A stretch of DNA of 13,983 nt from positions 1-13,983 of the forward strand of contig CAIKYE010000054.1 in assembly GCA_903831585.1 (NCBI GenBank), in the 5' to 3' direction. A model generated the notes under the pieces. It did not search any database. It was not told the origin of the DNA and worked only from the letters and a program-made list of their open reading frames with translations. This DNA is from an uncultured Micrococcales bacterium (lineage in GTDB: Bacteria > Actinomycetota > Actinomycetes > Actinomycetales > Microbacteriaceae). Below, piece after piece: positions 8,516-13,983 of the stretch (its first letter is position 1; each line of letters begins with the position of its first letter). The position numbers were made by a program, and so were the translations under genes.

Positions 8516-8528
8516 TGGCGAAGGCGAA

Positions 8529-9665
8529 ATGCCTGTGGATAAGTCTACCGAAGTGGCTAGGAGCCCTGAATTGAGTGCTGAAGACGCAGTCTTTCCTCTC
8601 GTAATGAGGGGTTACGACCGTGAGGCCGTCGATGACGCCTTGCTCGACCTTCGACGAGAACTGCTGCAACTCAGCGCTCAAAATGCCCAGCTGGCAAGCG
8701 AACTTCGCGAAACCTCGAATCGTCTGCTCGCAGCCGAGGGCGAGCTCACCGAGGTTGGCGAACCAAGTTACGCGGGCGTCGGCGCAAAAGCGGCTTTGAT
8801 TCTTTCGACCTCAGAAGAGCAGGCTAAGCGTCTGGTGCTCGAGGCCGAAACCGAAGCGAGCATCACTCGAAAGAATTTGCACGAAGAACTCGAAACTCAG
8901 CGCAACGAAGCAAAGGGCTATTACGACGCTCTAGTTTCTGAGGCTCAGCGTCGAGCAGATCGACTCATCAACGCCGCCAGCGTCGAATACGACCAGTCGA
9001 TCGCCGATGCCAAGTCAAAGGGCGCTGAAATCATCGATGAAGCAATTCGTGAGGCCGGCGCGATCCGTGGCTCTATTGCAACCGAGGTTGCAAAACTTCG
9101 CGCAACTGCAAAACGCGAAATCGAAGCTCATCGAGCAAAAGTTGACAGAGATCTGGCCGAGAAAAAACTATTGTCAGCCAGAGAGAACAACTCTTCTATC
9201 GACTACAACCGTGCGCTGTCTATCATCACCGAACAGGCAAGAATCGATCTCGAACTTGAACTCACCGCTCGACGTTCTGAAGCCGAACAAACCTACCTGC
9301 GAAAGCACCAAGAAGCAGTAGCCGCCACGCAGCGTTACCTCGATGACGCCAACGGTCAACTCAGCTTGGCCATCACTCGAGCCAATGCAGCGAGACTCGA
9401 GGCTGAGACCCTTGAAGCCGCCGCTCGTTCAATCAACAAGAAGTCGACTCACGAAACCAGGCTTAAAGTTGATGCCATGGTGGCAGCGGCCGAAGCCGAA
9501 GCTCGCACGATCTTGAGCGAGGCGCATTCGAAGGCAGACACCGAGTTGCGTGAAGCCGAGGCAAAGCTGAGACGTCTAGAGGTTGAGCGCGAGGCCGTGT
9601 CTCAATATGTCGAGAACCTAAAGTCTGTTTTCGAGCGCCTTCAGGCTAACCTGAACCTCAAGTAG
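8529..9665 (+). CDS. DivIVA-like coiled-coil protein (polar/cytoskeletal type)
   Basis: The 378-residue protein has a short DivIVA-like N-terminal motif at about 22-45 (FPLVMRGYDREAVDDALLDL), with the GY...VD core of the membrane-binding DivIVA domain. Almost all the rest is a charged Ala/Glu/Arg/Lys helix of coiled-coil type (about 46-375), interrupted near 75-90 by a Gly/Pro-containing stretch (GEPSYAGVGAK). Repeated Ala-rich heptads such as ILSTSEEQAKRLVLEAETEA and MVAAAEAEARTILSEAHSKA recall Wag31/DivIVA and the Streptomyces Scy/FilP scaffolds. The family role is to mark the cell pole and organise growth or division machinery under the membrane. ATG at 8529 has a short GAAGG four bases upstream; GTG at 8535 is an alternative. 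The gene ends with tandem stops (TAG TAA) and is 14 bases from the AI-2E gene, so they form an operon. Whether it is the main polar DivIVA cannot be decided here; Wag31 usually sits in the division cluster. Confidence 0.85.
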   Translation: MPVDKSTEVARSPELSAEDAVFPLVMRGYDREAVDDALLDLRRELLQLSAQNAQLASELRETSNRLLAAEGELTEVGEPSYAGVGAKAALILSTSEEQAKRLVLEAETEASITRKNLHEELETQRNEAKGYYDALVSEAQRRADRLINAASVEYDQSIADAKSKGAEIIDEAIREAGAIRGSIATEVAKLRATAKREIEAHRAKVDRDLAEKKLLSARENNSSIDYNRALSIITEQARIDLELELTARRSEAEQTYLRKHQEAVAATQRYLDDANGQLSLAITRANAARLEAETLEAAARSINKKSTHETRLKVDAMVAAAEAEARTILSEAHSKADTELREAEAKLRRLEVEREAVSQYVENLKSVFERLQANLNLK

Positions 9666-9669
9666 TAAA

Positions 9670-9675
9670 AGAGGA
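9670..9675 (+). promoter_or_regulatory. Shine-Dalgarno site of the AI-2E family gene
   Basis: AGAGGA sits four bases before the ATG at 9680, immediately after the tandem stops of the upstream gene. It is one of the clearest ribosome sites in the window and fixes the start of the downstream membrane protein. Confidence 0.7.
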
Positions 9676-9679
9676 AGCC

Positions 9680-10738
9680 ATGGCAAACAACATCAATGTC
9701 AGCAATGCATTTCAAGTTGGTCTGCTTGGCGGGCTTGGCGTTCTAACCGCGCTTGTCTTTGGCAACATGATTGCAACTATTGCCAGCATCATCACCTATG
9801 TCTTCGCAGCGATTTTCATCGCCCTTGGCCTAGACCCGATTGTCAGCTTCATTGAGAAGCGCTGGCTGAAGCGCCCCTTTGCCATTTTGACGGTTGTAAT
9901 CGTTTTCTTCGGCGTCGTAGCAGGCCTGATCTGGGCGGTAACGCCGAGCCTGGTCAGACAATCGGCAAACTTCATTGAACAGGCGCCGCTAATTCTTGGC
10001 GGAATAAGCCAAATTGATTTGGTGGTAACCCTAGATGCGCAATTTGGCGGCGCAATCAGCAAGACGCTCACCTCTACCGGTGAGTTTCTGGGCGACTCGA
10101 AAAACTGGCCGACTATGCTAGGTGGCGTGGTTCAGGTCAGCCTGAGCATCGTTAACGGCTTCTTCGCCGGGCTGATTGTTGTAATTCTCTCGATTTACTT
10201 CATGGCTTCGCTCGACTCTTTCAAGCACTGGACCTACAAGTTGGTCAACTACAAGAGCCGCGACAACTTCATCAACATCAGCGAACAGGTGGCCAACTCG
10301 GTTGGACGCTATGTGATGGGTCAGATTACTATCGCATTCATCAACGCAACGCTCGGCTTCATCGTGATGTCAATCATCGGCGTTCCATTTCCGTTGCTAT
10401 TGGCGTTCATAGCCTTTGTCTTCGCACTGATTCCCCTGGTGGGTCCGGTTTCTGGAGCTGTGGTGATCACACTCGTTGCTCTCTCGGCCTCACCACTAAC
10501 TGCGCTGATCATCGCAATCTATTACGCGATATACCTTCAACTTGAGGCCTACCTAATCAGCCCGAGAGTCATGCGCAAGGCAGTCGATGTTCCGGGAGCA
10601 GTTGTGGTTGTTGCCGCACTTGCCGGCGGTGCACTTCTCGGTGTTCTTGGTGCGCTCGTTGCCATTCCGGTTGCCGCGTCAATCATCTTGATTATTCGAC
10701 AGGTTTGGATGCCTCGACAAGACGCACAGGTCGACTAA
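9680..10738 (+). CDS. AI-2E/PerM family membrane transporter
   Basis: A 352-residue integral membrane protein of the PerM/TqsA (AI-2E transporter) superfamily. An N-terminal pair of hydrophobic segments (about 10-55) and a third at about 66-88 precede a soluble central region (about 90-150), then a segment at about 155-175. After an amphipathic stretch come the C-terminal helices. The conserved end is clear: Pro-Leu-Val-Gly-Pro near 252-256 and the tract YLQLEAYLISPRVMRKAV followed by the Gly/Ala-rich GALLGVLGALVAIPVAASI. Length is normal. Substrates in this family vary: TqsA has been linked to autoinducer-2 export and others to sodium/proton exchange, so no substrate is assigned. It is second in the operon behind the DivIVA-like gene, with a good ribosome site. 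The stop TAA lies in one arm of a palindrome shared with the convergent hydrolase gene. Confidence 0.92.
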   Translation: MANNINVSNAFQVGLLGGLGVLTALVFGNMIATIASIITYVFAAIFIALGLDPIVSFIEKRWLKRPFAILTVVIVFFGVVAGLIWAVTPSLVRQSANFIEQAPLILGGISQIDLVVTLDAQFGGAISKTLTSTGEFLGDSKNWPTMLGGVVQVSLSIVNGFFAGLIVVILSIYFMASLDSFKHWTYKLVNYKSRDNFINISEQVANSVGRYVMGQITIAFINATLGFIVMSIIGVPFPLLLAFIAFVFALIPLVGPVSGAVVITLVALSASPLTALIIAIYYAIYLQLEAYLISPRVMRKAVDVPGAVVVVAALAGGALLGVLGALVAIPVAASIILIIRQVWMPRQDAQVD

Positions 10739-10766
10739 CCAAACTCGGTGAAAGCCGGTCGGTTAG
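10735..10766. terminator. Possible bidirectional terminator hairpin between convergent genes
   Basis: Outer arms CTAACC (10735-10740) and GGTTAG (10761-10766) are perfect complements. Between them TCGG and CCGG can add a short inner stem around a TGAAAG loop, with unpaired bases between the stems. The stop codons of both convergent genes fall inside the outer arms. No long T tract follows on either strand, so intrinsic termination would be weak; it could equally be an mRNA 3'-end stabiliser. Confidence 0.35.
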
Positions 10767-11485
10767 GCAGTGAAAGTTTCAGCCAGCGGATATCGCTGCG
10801 GATTCACAACTCGAACAATTTCGTCTAGCACGCGTTTGGTTGCCGACTCGCCCACCCAAAGATGTTTCGCCCCATCGACACCGATGAGTTCGATGTTGGG
10901 CAGCATCGCAAATCGCAATTGCGCCTGGCTTGGCGTTAGATAGTCGTCAAACTCTGGAATGAGCGCGACAAGCTTCTTGTCGCTCTGGCTCCAACGCAAC
11001 AACTCTTCATGGGTGGTTCTGTGCAGTGGTGGCGATAGCAAAATCGCACCGAGCACATCTTCGTCAACCGCATACTTCAGGGCAAGTTCGGTTCCGAAAC
11101 TCCAGCCAACCACCCAGAGATTTGGCAAATTGCGCTGTTGAGCAAAGGCAACGGCGGCTCTAACGTCTGCTTCTTCGGTAACGCCCTCACCAAATTGCCC
11201 ATCGCTGGTTCCATGCGGAGAGCTGGTGCCTCGAGTGTTGAACCTGAGCACGGCGATGTCGGCAAGGGCTGGCAGCCGATTGGCGGCCTTTCGATAGATG
11301 TGGCTATCCATGAAACCACCGTGGGTCGGCAGCGGGTGCAGCATGATCAGAGTTGCCACCGGTTCGCGATTTAGTGGCAGTGCCAGTTCACCGACCAGTG
11401 ATAGGCCGTCGCTGGTGTGAAGAGTTATTGCCTCGCGTCTGCTCGGAAGCTCGACCGAAGACTTCACCTCAATGATTTGGCTCAA
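10763..11485 (-). CDS. Alpha/beta hydrolase (serine hydrolase, dienelactone hydrolase/esterase-like)
   Basis: From the TTG at 11485 the protein has 240 residues, with no signal peptide, so it is cytoplasmic. The fold is recognisable: strand and oxyanion region LIMLHPLPTHGG (47-57), RFNTRGTSSPHG (81-92), nucleophile elbow GWSFG with Ser129, the acid in PEFDDYLTP (Asp180 or Asp181) and the catalytic His208 in GAKHLWVGE. This is the plan of small KANL3/Tex30-like or YqiA-like hydrolases; the substrate cannot be told. I prefer TTG at 11485: it overlaps the upstream stop as TTGA and has GGGAAAG five bases before it. A GTG at 11515 in the same frame would add ten residues but lacks a ribosome site. 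It is the last gene of the minus-strand run and is probably translationally coupled to the Cys/His protein. Confidence 0.88.
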   Translation of the reverse strand: MSQIIEVKSSVELPSRREAITLHTSDGLSLVGELALPLNREPVATLIMLHPLPTHGGFMDSHIYRKAANRLPALADIAVLRFNTRGTSSPHGTSDGQFGEGVTEEADVRAAVAFAQQRNLPNLWVVGWSFGTELALKYAVDEDVLGAILLSPPLHRTTHEELLRWSQSDKKLVALIPEFDDYLTPSQAQLRFAMLPNIELIGVDGAKHLWVGESATKRVLDEIVRVVNPQRYPLAETFTA

Positions 11486-11781
11486 AGCAGCTTTCCCTGA
11501 AAAGACTTCCAGCACGCGTTATGAAAGTGACGGCGAGTTGACACATCGCGGTGAGCATCCCAGGCAACGGTGTGAGCGGTGCCCTTGTTGATGTTTAGGT
11601 TGCAGTGCGGGCACTTCCAAACTTTGTCGTCATCAGCGCGAGAACCGGTTGTGGTCTGAACCACATACTCGACACCGTTCTTGACTTCGGTTCGCTTGAT
11701 TCCAGCACGAATGACATCGAGATTTAGTTCTGGAGTCTCGTCGTCGTCGCGCTTGCGCTTAGGTCGATTGCTGCGTGGCAT
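11482..11781 (-). CDS. Small Cys/His zinc-ribbon-like protein, conserved in Actinomycetota (often labelled 'ATP/GTP-binding')
   Basis: This 99-residue cytoplasmic protein has a very basic N-terminus (MPRSNRPKRKRDDD), a middle strand region (RTEVKNGVEYVVQTT) and a C-terminal metal-site candidate: Cys57-x2-Cys60, His70, then RRHFHNACW with His85, His87 and Cys90. The order CxxC...H...RRHxHxxCW resembles a treble-clef or HNH-like zinc site. I recognise the pattern from a widespread actinobacterial family frequently annotated as 'ATP/GTP-binding protein'; I see no Walker motif to support that label. Function is unknown; nucleic-acid binding is a guess from the basic tail and zinc-like site. Its ATG shares one base with the stop of the transglycosylase gene (TGATG), and its own stop overlaps the hydrolase start. 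Confidence 0.8.
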   Translation of the reverse strand: MPRSNRPKRKRDDDETPELNLDVIRAGIKRTEVKNGVEYVVQTTTGSRADDDKVWKCPHCNLNINKGTAHTVAWDAHRDVSTRRHFHNACWKSFQGKLL

Positions 11782-12440
11782 CAGTACCAGTTGAACTTGT
11801 TGGAGTGGGCCAGAGCTCCACAGGCTGAGCCATAACGACCCTCGATGTATTTGAGACCCCAGTTGATTTGAGTCTTCGGGTTAGTCATCCAGTCTGCGCC
11901 TTCGGATGCCATCTTTGTGCCTGGCAGCGACTGCGGAATTCCGTATGCACCTGAAGACTTGTTCTTCGCGTTTACACGCCAGTTCGACTCACGTTCCCAA
12001 AGCGTGACCAGGCAAGAGTACTGATCAGACTTCCAGCCCATTTCAAGAATGGTCTTGAGTGCGTATTCCTTTGACGTTCCCGGGCTTGGCAGATCTGCGT
12101 TCTCAACAAAGAGCGGTTGAACGTCACCCTTGGTGACGATGTTGAAACCGCCACGGGCAAAACTAATAGTTTGGGTGCTGGCTAGGCCATAACTCTGATC
12201 GGGGTCTTTCGAACTCGGGTCATACATCGACATGGTCGCGGCGCTGGCTAGGGTGCCTGAATACGGGTCTACCACCGAGACAAGAGCCAAGGCGGCTACC
12301 GAGAGGTAACCCCAAATCACTCGAACCGTTCTGGTTGCAAGATGGGGCAGCACGCTGCTCTGGCGCTTGGCCCAGAACGAGTGAAATTTTGGAAAGGTGC
12401 GGGCGACTAGTGACGGTCGCTCAACCGCATGTCTGCCCAT
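11781..12440 (-). CDS. Membrane-anchored or secreted SLT-type lytic transglycosylase
   Basis: A 219-residue exported protein expected to cleave the glycan strand of peptidoglycan outside the membrane. A basic N-terminal region of about 40 residues precedes a hydrophobic segment (about 41-57, VIWGYLSVAALALVSVV); LASAA at 64-68 could be a signal-peptidase site, so it may be released or stay anchored. The region 70-125 is a low-complexity linker. The compact SLT/lysozyme-like domain spans about 126-219: catalytic Glu151 in WERESNW, then SSGAYGIPQSLPGTKM and the terminal INWGLKYIEGRYGSACGALAHS motif ending in NWY, as is usual for actinobacterial short SLT proteins. Cys143 and Cys207 could form a disulfide. 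The ATG at 12440 follows GAGG with a spacing of six bases. Rpf-like resuscitation factors share the fold, but the GAYGIPQ core is SLT-like. Confidence 0.88.
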   Translation of the reverse strand: MGRHAVERPSLVARTFPKFHSFWAKRQSSVLPHLATRTVRVIWGYLSVAALALVSVVDPYSGTLASAATMSMYDPSSKDPDQSYGLASTQTISFARGGFNIVTKGDVQPLFVENADLPSPGTSKEYALKTILEMGWKSDQYSCLVTLWERESNWRVNAKNKSSGAYGIPQSLPGTKMASEGADWMTNPKTQINWGLKYIEGRYGSACGALAHSNKFNWY

Positions 12441-12467
12441 AAAAACCTCGAAAGTGACTAAAAACCC

Positions 12468-12473
12468 AGTCTA
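12468..12473 (-). promoter_or_regulatory. Putative -10 element for the transglycosylase gene
   Basis: Reading the minus strand, TAGACT (TAnnnT) lies 27 bases before the ATG at 12440, inside the 66-base gap after the nuclease gene. This would give a leader of about 20 bases holding the GAGG ribosome site. No good -35 box is seen; the gene may also be read through from upstream. Confidence 0.3.
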
Positions 12474-12506
12474 ACCCGCGCGAAAATGACCCGCCAGAGC
12501 TGATAT

Positions 12507-13208
12507 TCAGCCAACCGGAAGCTTAAATGTCGGGCAGGTGCGCAGAACCTTGGTCATTGCGGTCTTTTCAGCCGTGGTGACCCAGAGTTTGTATTTCACC
12601 TTAACCGCAACCTGTCTAGACACGTAGGCGCAGTGATAGGCCCGGTTAGGCGGCAGCCACTGGCTAGCGTCTGAGTCGCTCTTCGAGCCATTGGTTGGGC
12701 CATCGACTGCTAACAGGTTGAGCGGATCGTTTGCGATGTTGTATCGAGTGGTTGCGGATGCCGAGGCCGCCCCGGTCTTCCAGGCGTTTGAAAGGGCAAC
12801 CACGTGGTCGATTTGCACTGCCATCGAAGTCTTGACTCCCCTGACGAACTTGATTACTTTGCCCGTGTATGGATCTTTGAGTGTTCCGGTAGCAACGAGA
12901 CAGTTGGCATCGGCTCGCCAGGTGATGTTAGTCAAGTCTCGATTCAAAATGTAGTTTCTTAGGTCGCAAGAGCCGATGTCTCCCCAGCCATCACTGAAAT
13001 AGTCGCGGTCATATCCAGACTGCGAACCAAGTGGGCGAACCTTAAGTTTCGCTAGCGCGCTAATCGATGTTGCCGAATAGATCGGCTTGGCCTCAACGCT
13101 GACTGGTGCGAGCAAAATCGCACCCAAAACAACTGCGCTAGCTGTTGCGCTCGATATGAAGAATCTGGATGACGCGGTCAATAAACGCATCAACTTGATT
13201 TTCGGCAT
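12507..13208 (-). CDS. Secreted HNH nuclease (DUF1524/GmrSD C-terminal-like)
   Basis: From the ATG at 13208 the protein has 233 residues. A signal peptide is clear: basic start MPKIKLMRLL, hydrophobic core about 19-35 and cleavage site VEA-KP after residue 40. The mature domain matches the secreted HNH family: YDRDYFSDGWGDIGSCDLRN (66-85), DPYTGK (112-117), the HNH core VQIDHVVALSNAWKTGA (131-147, with Asp134 and His135), ANDPLNLLAVDGPTNGSKSD (159-178, with Asn164, Asn173 and Lys176) and WLPPN. Four cysteines (81, 103, 193, 225) suit two disulfides, as expected outside the cell. It probably cuts DNA extracellularly or in the wall zone; the substrate is inferred. AGAGGGG lies five bases before the ATG, which favours it over the in-frame start at 13235. 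Its first 71 bases overlap the DivIVA-repeat gene in another frame. Confidence 0.9.
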   Translation of the reverse strand: MPKIKLMRLLTASSRFFISSATASAVVLGAILLAPVSVEAKPIYSATSISALAKLKVRPLGSQSGYDRDYFSDGWGDIGSCDLRNYILNRDLTNITWRADANCLVATGTLKDPYTGKVIKFVRGVKTSMAVQIDHVVALSNAWKTGAASASATTRYNIANDPLNLLAVDGPTNGSKSDSDASQWLPPNRAYHCAYVSRQVAVKVKYKLWVTTAEKTAMTKVLRTCPTFKLPVG

Positions 13209-13689
13209 AGCCACCCCTCTGTGCAGAAAAAACAATACGGCGAACTTCTGACATCACGAGGGGCTCTGAATTGACAAGGTGCTCTAAAACCAAGTTGCAC
13301 ATTGCATCTACCTGTTTGCGTTTGTATCCGCGGGCCGGCCAGCTAACCCGTTCGAAGCGCTTCGACTTGGGGCGTTCGGCTCGTGCTCTAACAATCTCGG
13401 CAGTTCGCTGCAGTTGATCAACCAGAGCATGGTCGCCGCGAGTCTCGCGCTTGCGCTTCAATTCGCGATCGGCAAGTGCGTCTTCGATTCGATCCAGAGC
13501 AGAATCAACTTCTATTACGCCGTAGCCGCCGCGTTCTAAATCGAACTCGGTCTCGCGCACTCGCTCAGATGCAAGCAGGTACCCCTCGGGGTTTTCATAC
13601 TGCTGGCGAGCCATCTCGATGAAGGCGTCGACTTGCTCGACGCTGTAACCGTGCCTGCGGCCCTTGGCGAGTGCGAACTTCTTATTCAA
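13138..13689 (-). CDS. DivIVA-domain repeat protein (four GY...VD motifs)
   Basis: From the TTG at 13689 the protein has 183 residues and no signal peptide or TM segment. Four copies of the DivIVA-type core are visible: GYSVEQVDAF (14-23), GGYGVIEVDSAL (54-65), RGYKRKQVDAM (120-130) and GGYAENQVDAFIDRV (159-173). Motifs 1-2 and 3-4 look like a duplicated module about 106 residues long, separated by a charged helix (about 70-110). This matches the 'DivIVA domain repeat' family described for Actinobacteria; a role at curved membrane or the pole is inferred from the domain, and no function is established to my knowledge. TTG is chosen because AGGTGG, overlapping the cdsA stop, lies six bases upstream; the in-frame ATG at 13779 would lie deep inside cdsA. 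It follows cdsA by ten bases and overlaps the nuclease gene by 71. Confidence 0.88.
   Translation of the reverse strand: MNKKFALAKGRRHGYSVEQVDAFIEMARQQYENPEGYLLASERVRETEFDLERGGYGVIEVDSALDRIEDALADRELKRKRETRGDHALVDQLQRTAEIVRARAERPKSKRFERVSWPARGYKRKQVDAMCNLVLEHLVNSEPLVMSEVRRIVFSAQRGGYAENQVDAFIDRVIQILHIERNS
13214..13220 (-). promoter_or_regulatory. Shine-Dalgarno site of the secreted nuclease gene
   Basis: On the minus strand AGAGGGG is spaced five bases from the ATG at 13208. It lies inside the coding region of the DivIVA-repeat gene and decides the nuclease start in favour of 13208. Confidence 0.65.
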
Positions 13690-13695
13690 CGAATG

Positions 13696-13701
13696 CCACC
13701 T
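13696..13701 (-). promoter_or_regulatory. Shine-Dalgarno site of the DivIVA-repeat gene, overlapping the cdsA stop
   Basis: AGGTGG on the minus strand uses the last two bases of the cdsA TAG stop and is six bases from the TTG at 13689. It supports the TTG start and suggests that ribosomes ending on cdsA can reinitiate. Confidence 0.65.
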
Positions 13702-13983
13702 AGCCGAAGAAAATGCTTGCGATGAGATAGGTGGCAAGTGCCGAAGGCAAAATTGAGTCGAGGCGATCCATGATGCCACCGTGACCGGGCAACCAAGAAC
13801 TCATGTCTTTCACGCCAAGGTCTCGCTTGATAAGTGACTCGGCAAGGTCACCGAACACCGCCGTTAGTGTGAGCGCTGCGGCGATTAGAACACCCCACCA
13901 CCATTCGATGTGAAGCAAGAACAGCGCGCAGAGAATCGCTGTAACCAGGGCTGCGGTGATAGATGCGACAAGCCCTTCAATAG
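13700..13983 (-). CDS. cdsA: Phosphatidate cytidylyltransferase CdsA, C-terminal part (5' end outside window)
   Basis: Makes CDP-diacylglycerol from phosphatidate and CTP in the cytoplasmic membrane, the precursor of the phospholipids. Only the last 94 codons are present; the frame stays open to the window edge, so the start lies beyond 13983. Hydrophobic helices flank the family signature at 13757-13837, which reads SLIKRDLGVKDMS followed by SWLPGHGGIMDRLD. It fits the CDP-diglyceride synthetase pattern (S-x-hydrophobic-K-R-x4-K-D ... H-G-G ... D-R-x-D) at each fixed position I checked. The protein ends in a last membrane helix (ALATYLIASIFFG). The internal TTG at 13918 is not a start. It is the first gene visible in the minus-strand run and is followed closely by the DivIVA-repeat gene. 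Confidence 0.95.
   Translation of the reverse strand, partial: IEGLVASITAALVTAILCALFLLHIEWWWGVLIAAALTLTAVFGDLAESLIKRDLGVKDMSSWLPGHGGIMDRLDSILPSALATYLIASIFFG

Noticed and set aside
8493..8681. 63-residue N-terminal extension of the internal-lipobox membrane protein
   Set aside because: It would overlap the divergent DivIVA-like gene by over 150 bases and put non-membrane sequence before TM1; family members begin at the MRF-type start.
12507..13208. Nuclease as a polymorphic toxin or restriction enzyme (GmrSD-like)
   Set aside because: It has a plain signal peptide and a single HNH domain, no GmrS-like part, no delivery domain and no adjacent immunity-like gene.
13209..13235. Nuclease start at 13235, nine codons upstream
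   Set aside because: The ATG at 13208 has AGAGGGG at ideal spacing and begins a normal signal peptide; the longer form would translate through that site.
13690..13779. 30-residue N-terminal extension of the DivIVA-repeat protein
   Set aside because: It lies inside the conserved cdsA C-terminus in another frame, whereas TTG at 13689 has a good AGGTGG site.
1..13983. CRISPR array, tRNA or rRNA, insertion sequence, phage or plasmid genes
   Set aside because: No spaced direct repeats, cloverleaf-like stretch, transposase, integrase or replication protein was seen on either strand, and the genes fill nearly all the space.

Overview
The window looks like ordinary chromosome of a high-G+C Gram-positive bacterium (Actinomycetota), most likely a Microbacteriaceae member with moderate G+C. 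The clues are a GlgE-type maltosyltransferase, several DivIVA-domain proteins, small actinobacterial 'orphan' families, frequent GTG/TTG starts and probable leaderless or near-leaderless promoters. The placement rests on gene content recognised by eye, not on a search. Coding density is very high: no gap between genes exceeds about 70 bases, and many neighbours share stop and start bases. I saw no rRNA, tRNA, CRISPR array, insertion sequence or prophage gene.

Layout. (1) Positions 1-5881, plus strand: three alpha-glucan enzymes in a row, the 3' part of glgX (debranching), glgE (maltose-1-phosphate maltosyltransferase) and glgB (branching). All three keep their catalytic Asp/Glu/Asp triads. 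(2) 5878-8492, minus strand: a two-gene unit of an unusual three-segment membrane protein with an internal lipobox, and a thioredoxin-fold/TPR co-chaperone-like protein (CnoX/YbbN type) that lacks the CxxC. It converges on glgB with overlapping stop codons. (3) 8529-10738, plus strand: a DivIVA-like coiled-coil protein followed by an AI-2E/PerM-family membrane protein. They diverge from block 2 across only 36 bases. (4) 10763-13983, minus strand: cdsA (its 3' part), a DivIVA-repeat protein, a secreted HNH nuclease, a membrane-anchored or secreted SLT-type lytic transglycosylase, a 99-residue Cys/His protein and an alpha/beta hydrolase, most joined by overlaps.

How it fits together. Block 1 builds and remodels alpha-1,4/1,6-glucan by the GlgE route. 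Blocks 2-4 are weighted toward the envelope: phospholipid precursor synthesis (CdsA), polar or cytoskeletal coiled-coil proteins, peptidoglycan cleavage, and exported or lipid-anchored proteins.

I did not find a clearly new multi-gene system. The most unusual points are the internal lipobox in the polytopic membrane protein, the 71-base out-of-frame overlap in which one stretch encodes both a DivIVA-repeat C-terminus and a nuclease signal peptide, and the duplicated two-motif module in the small DivIVA-repeat protein.
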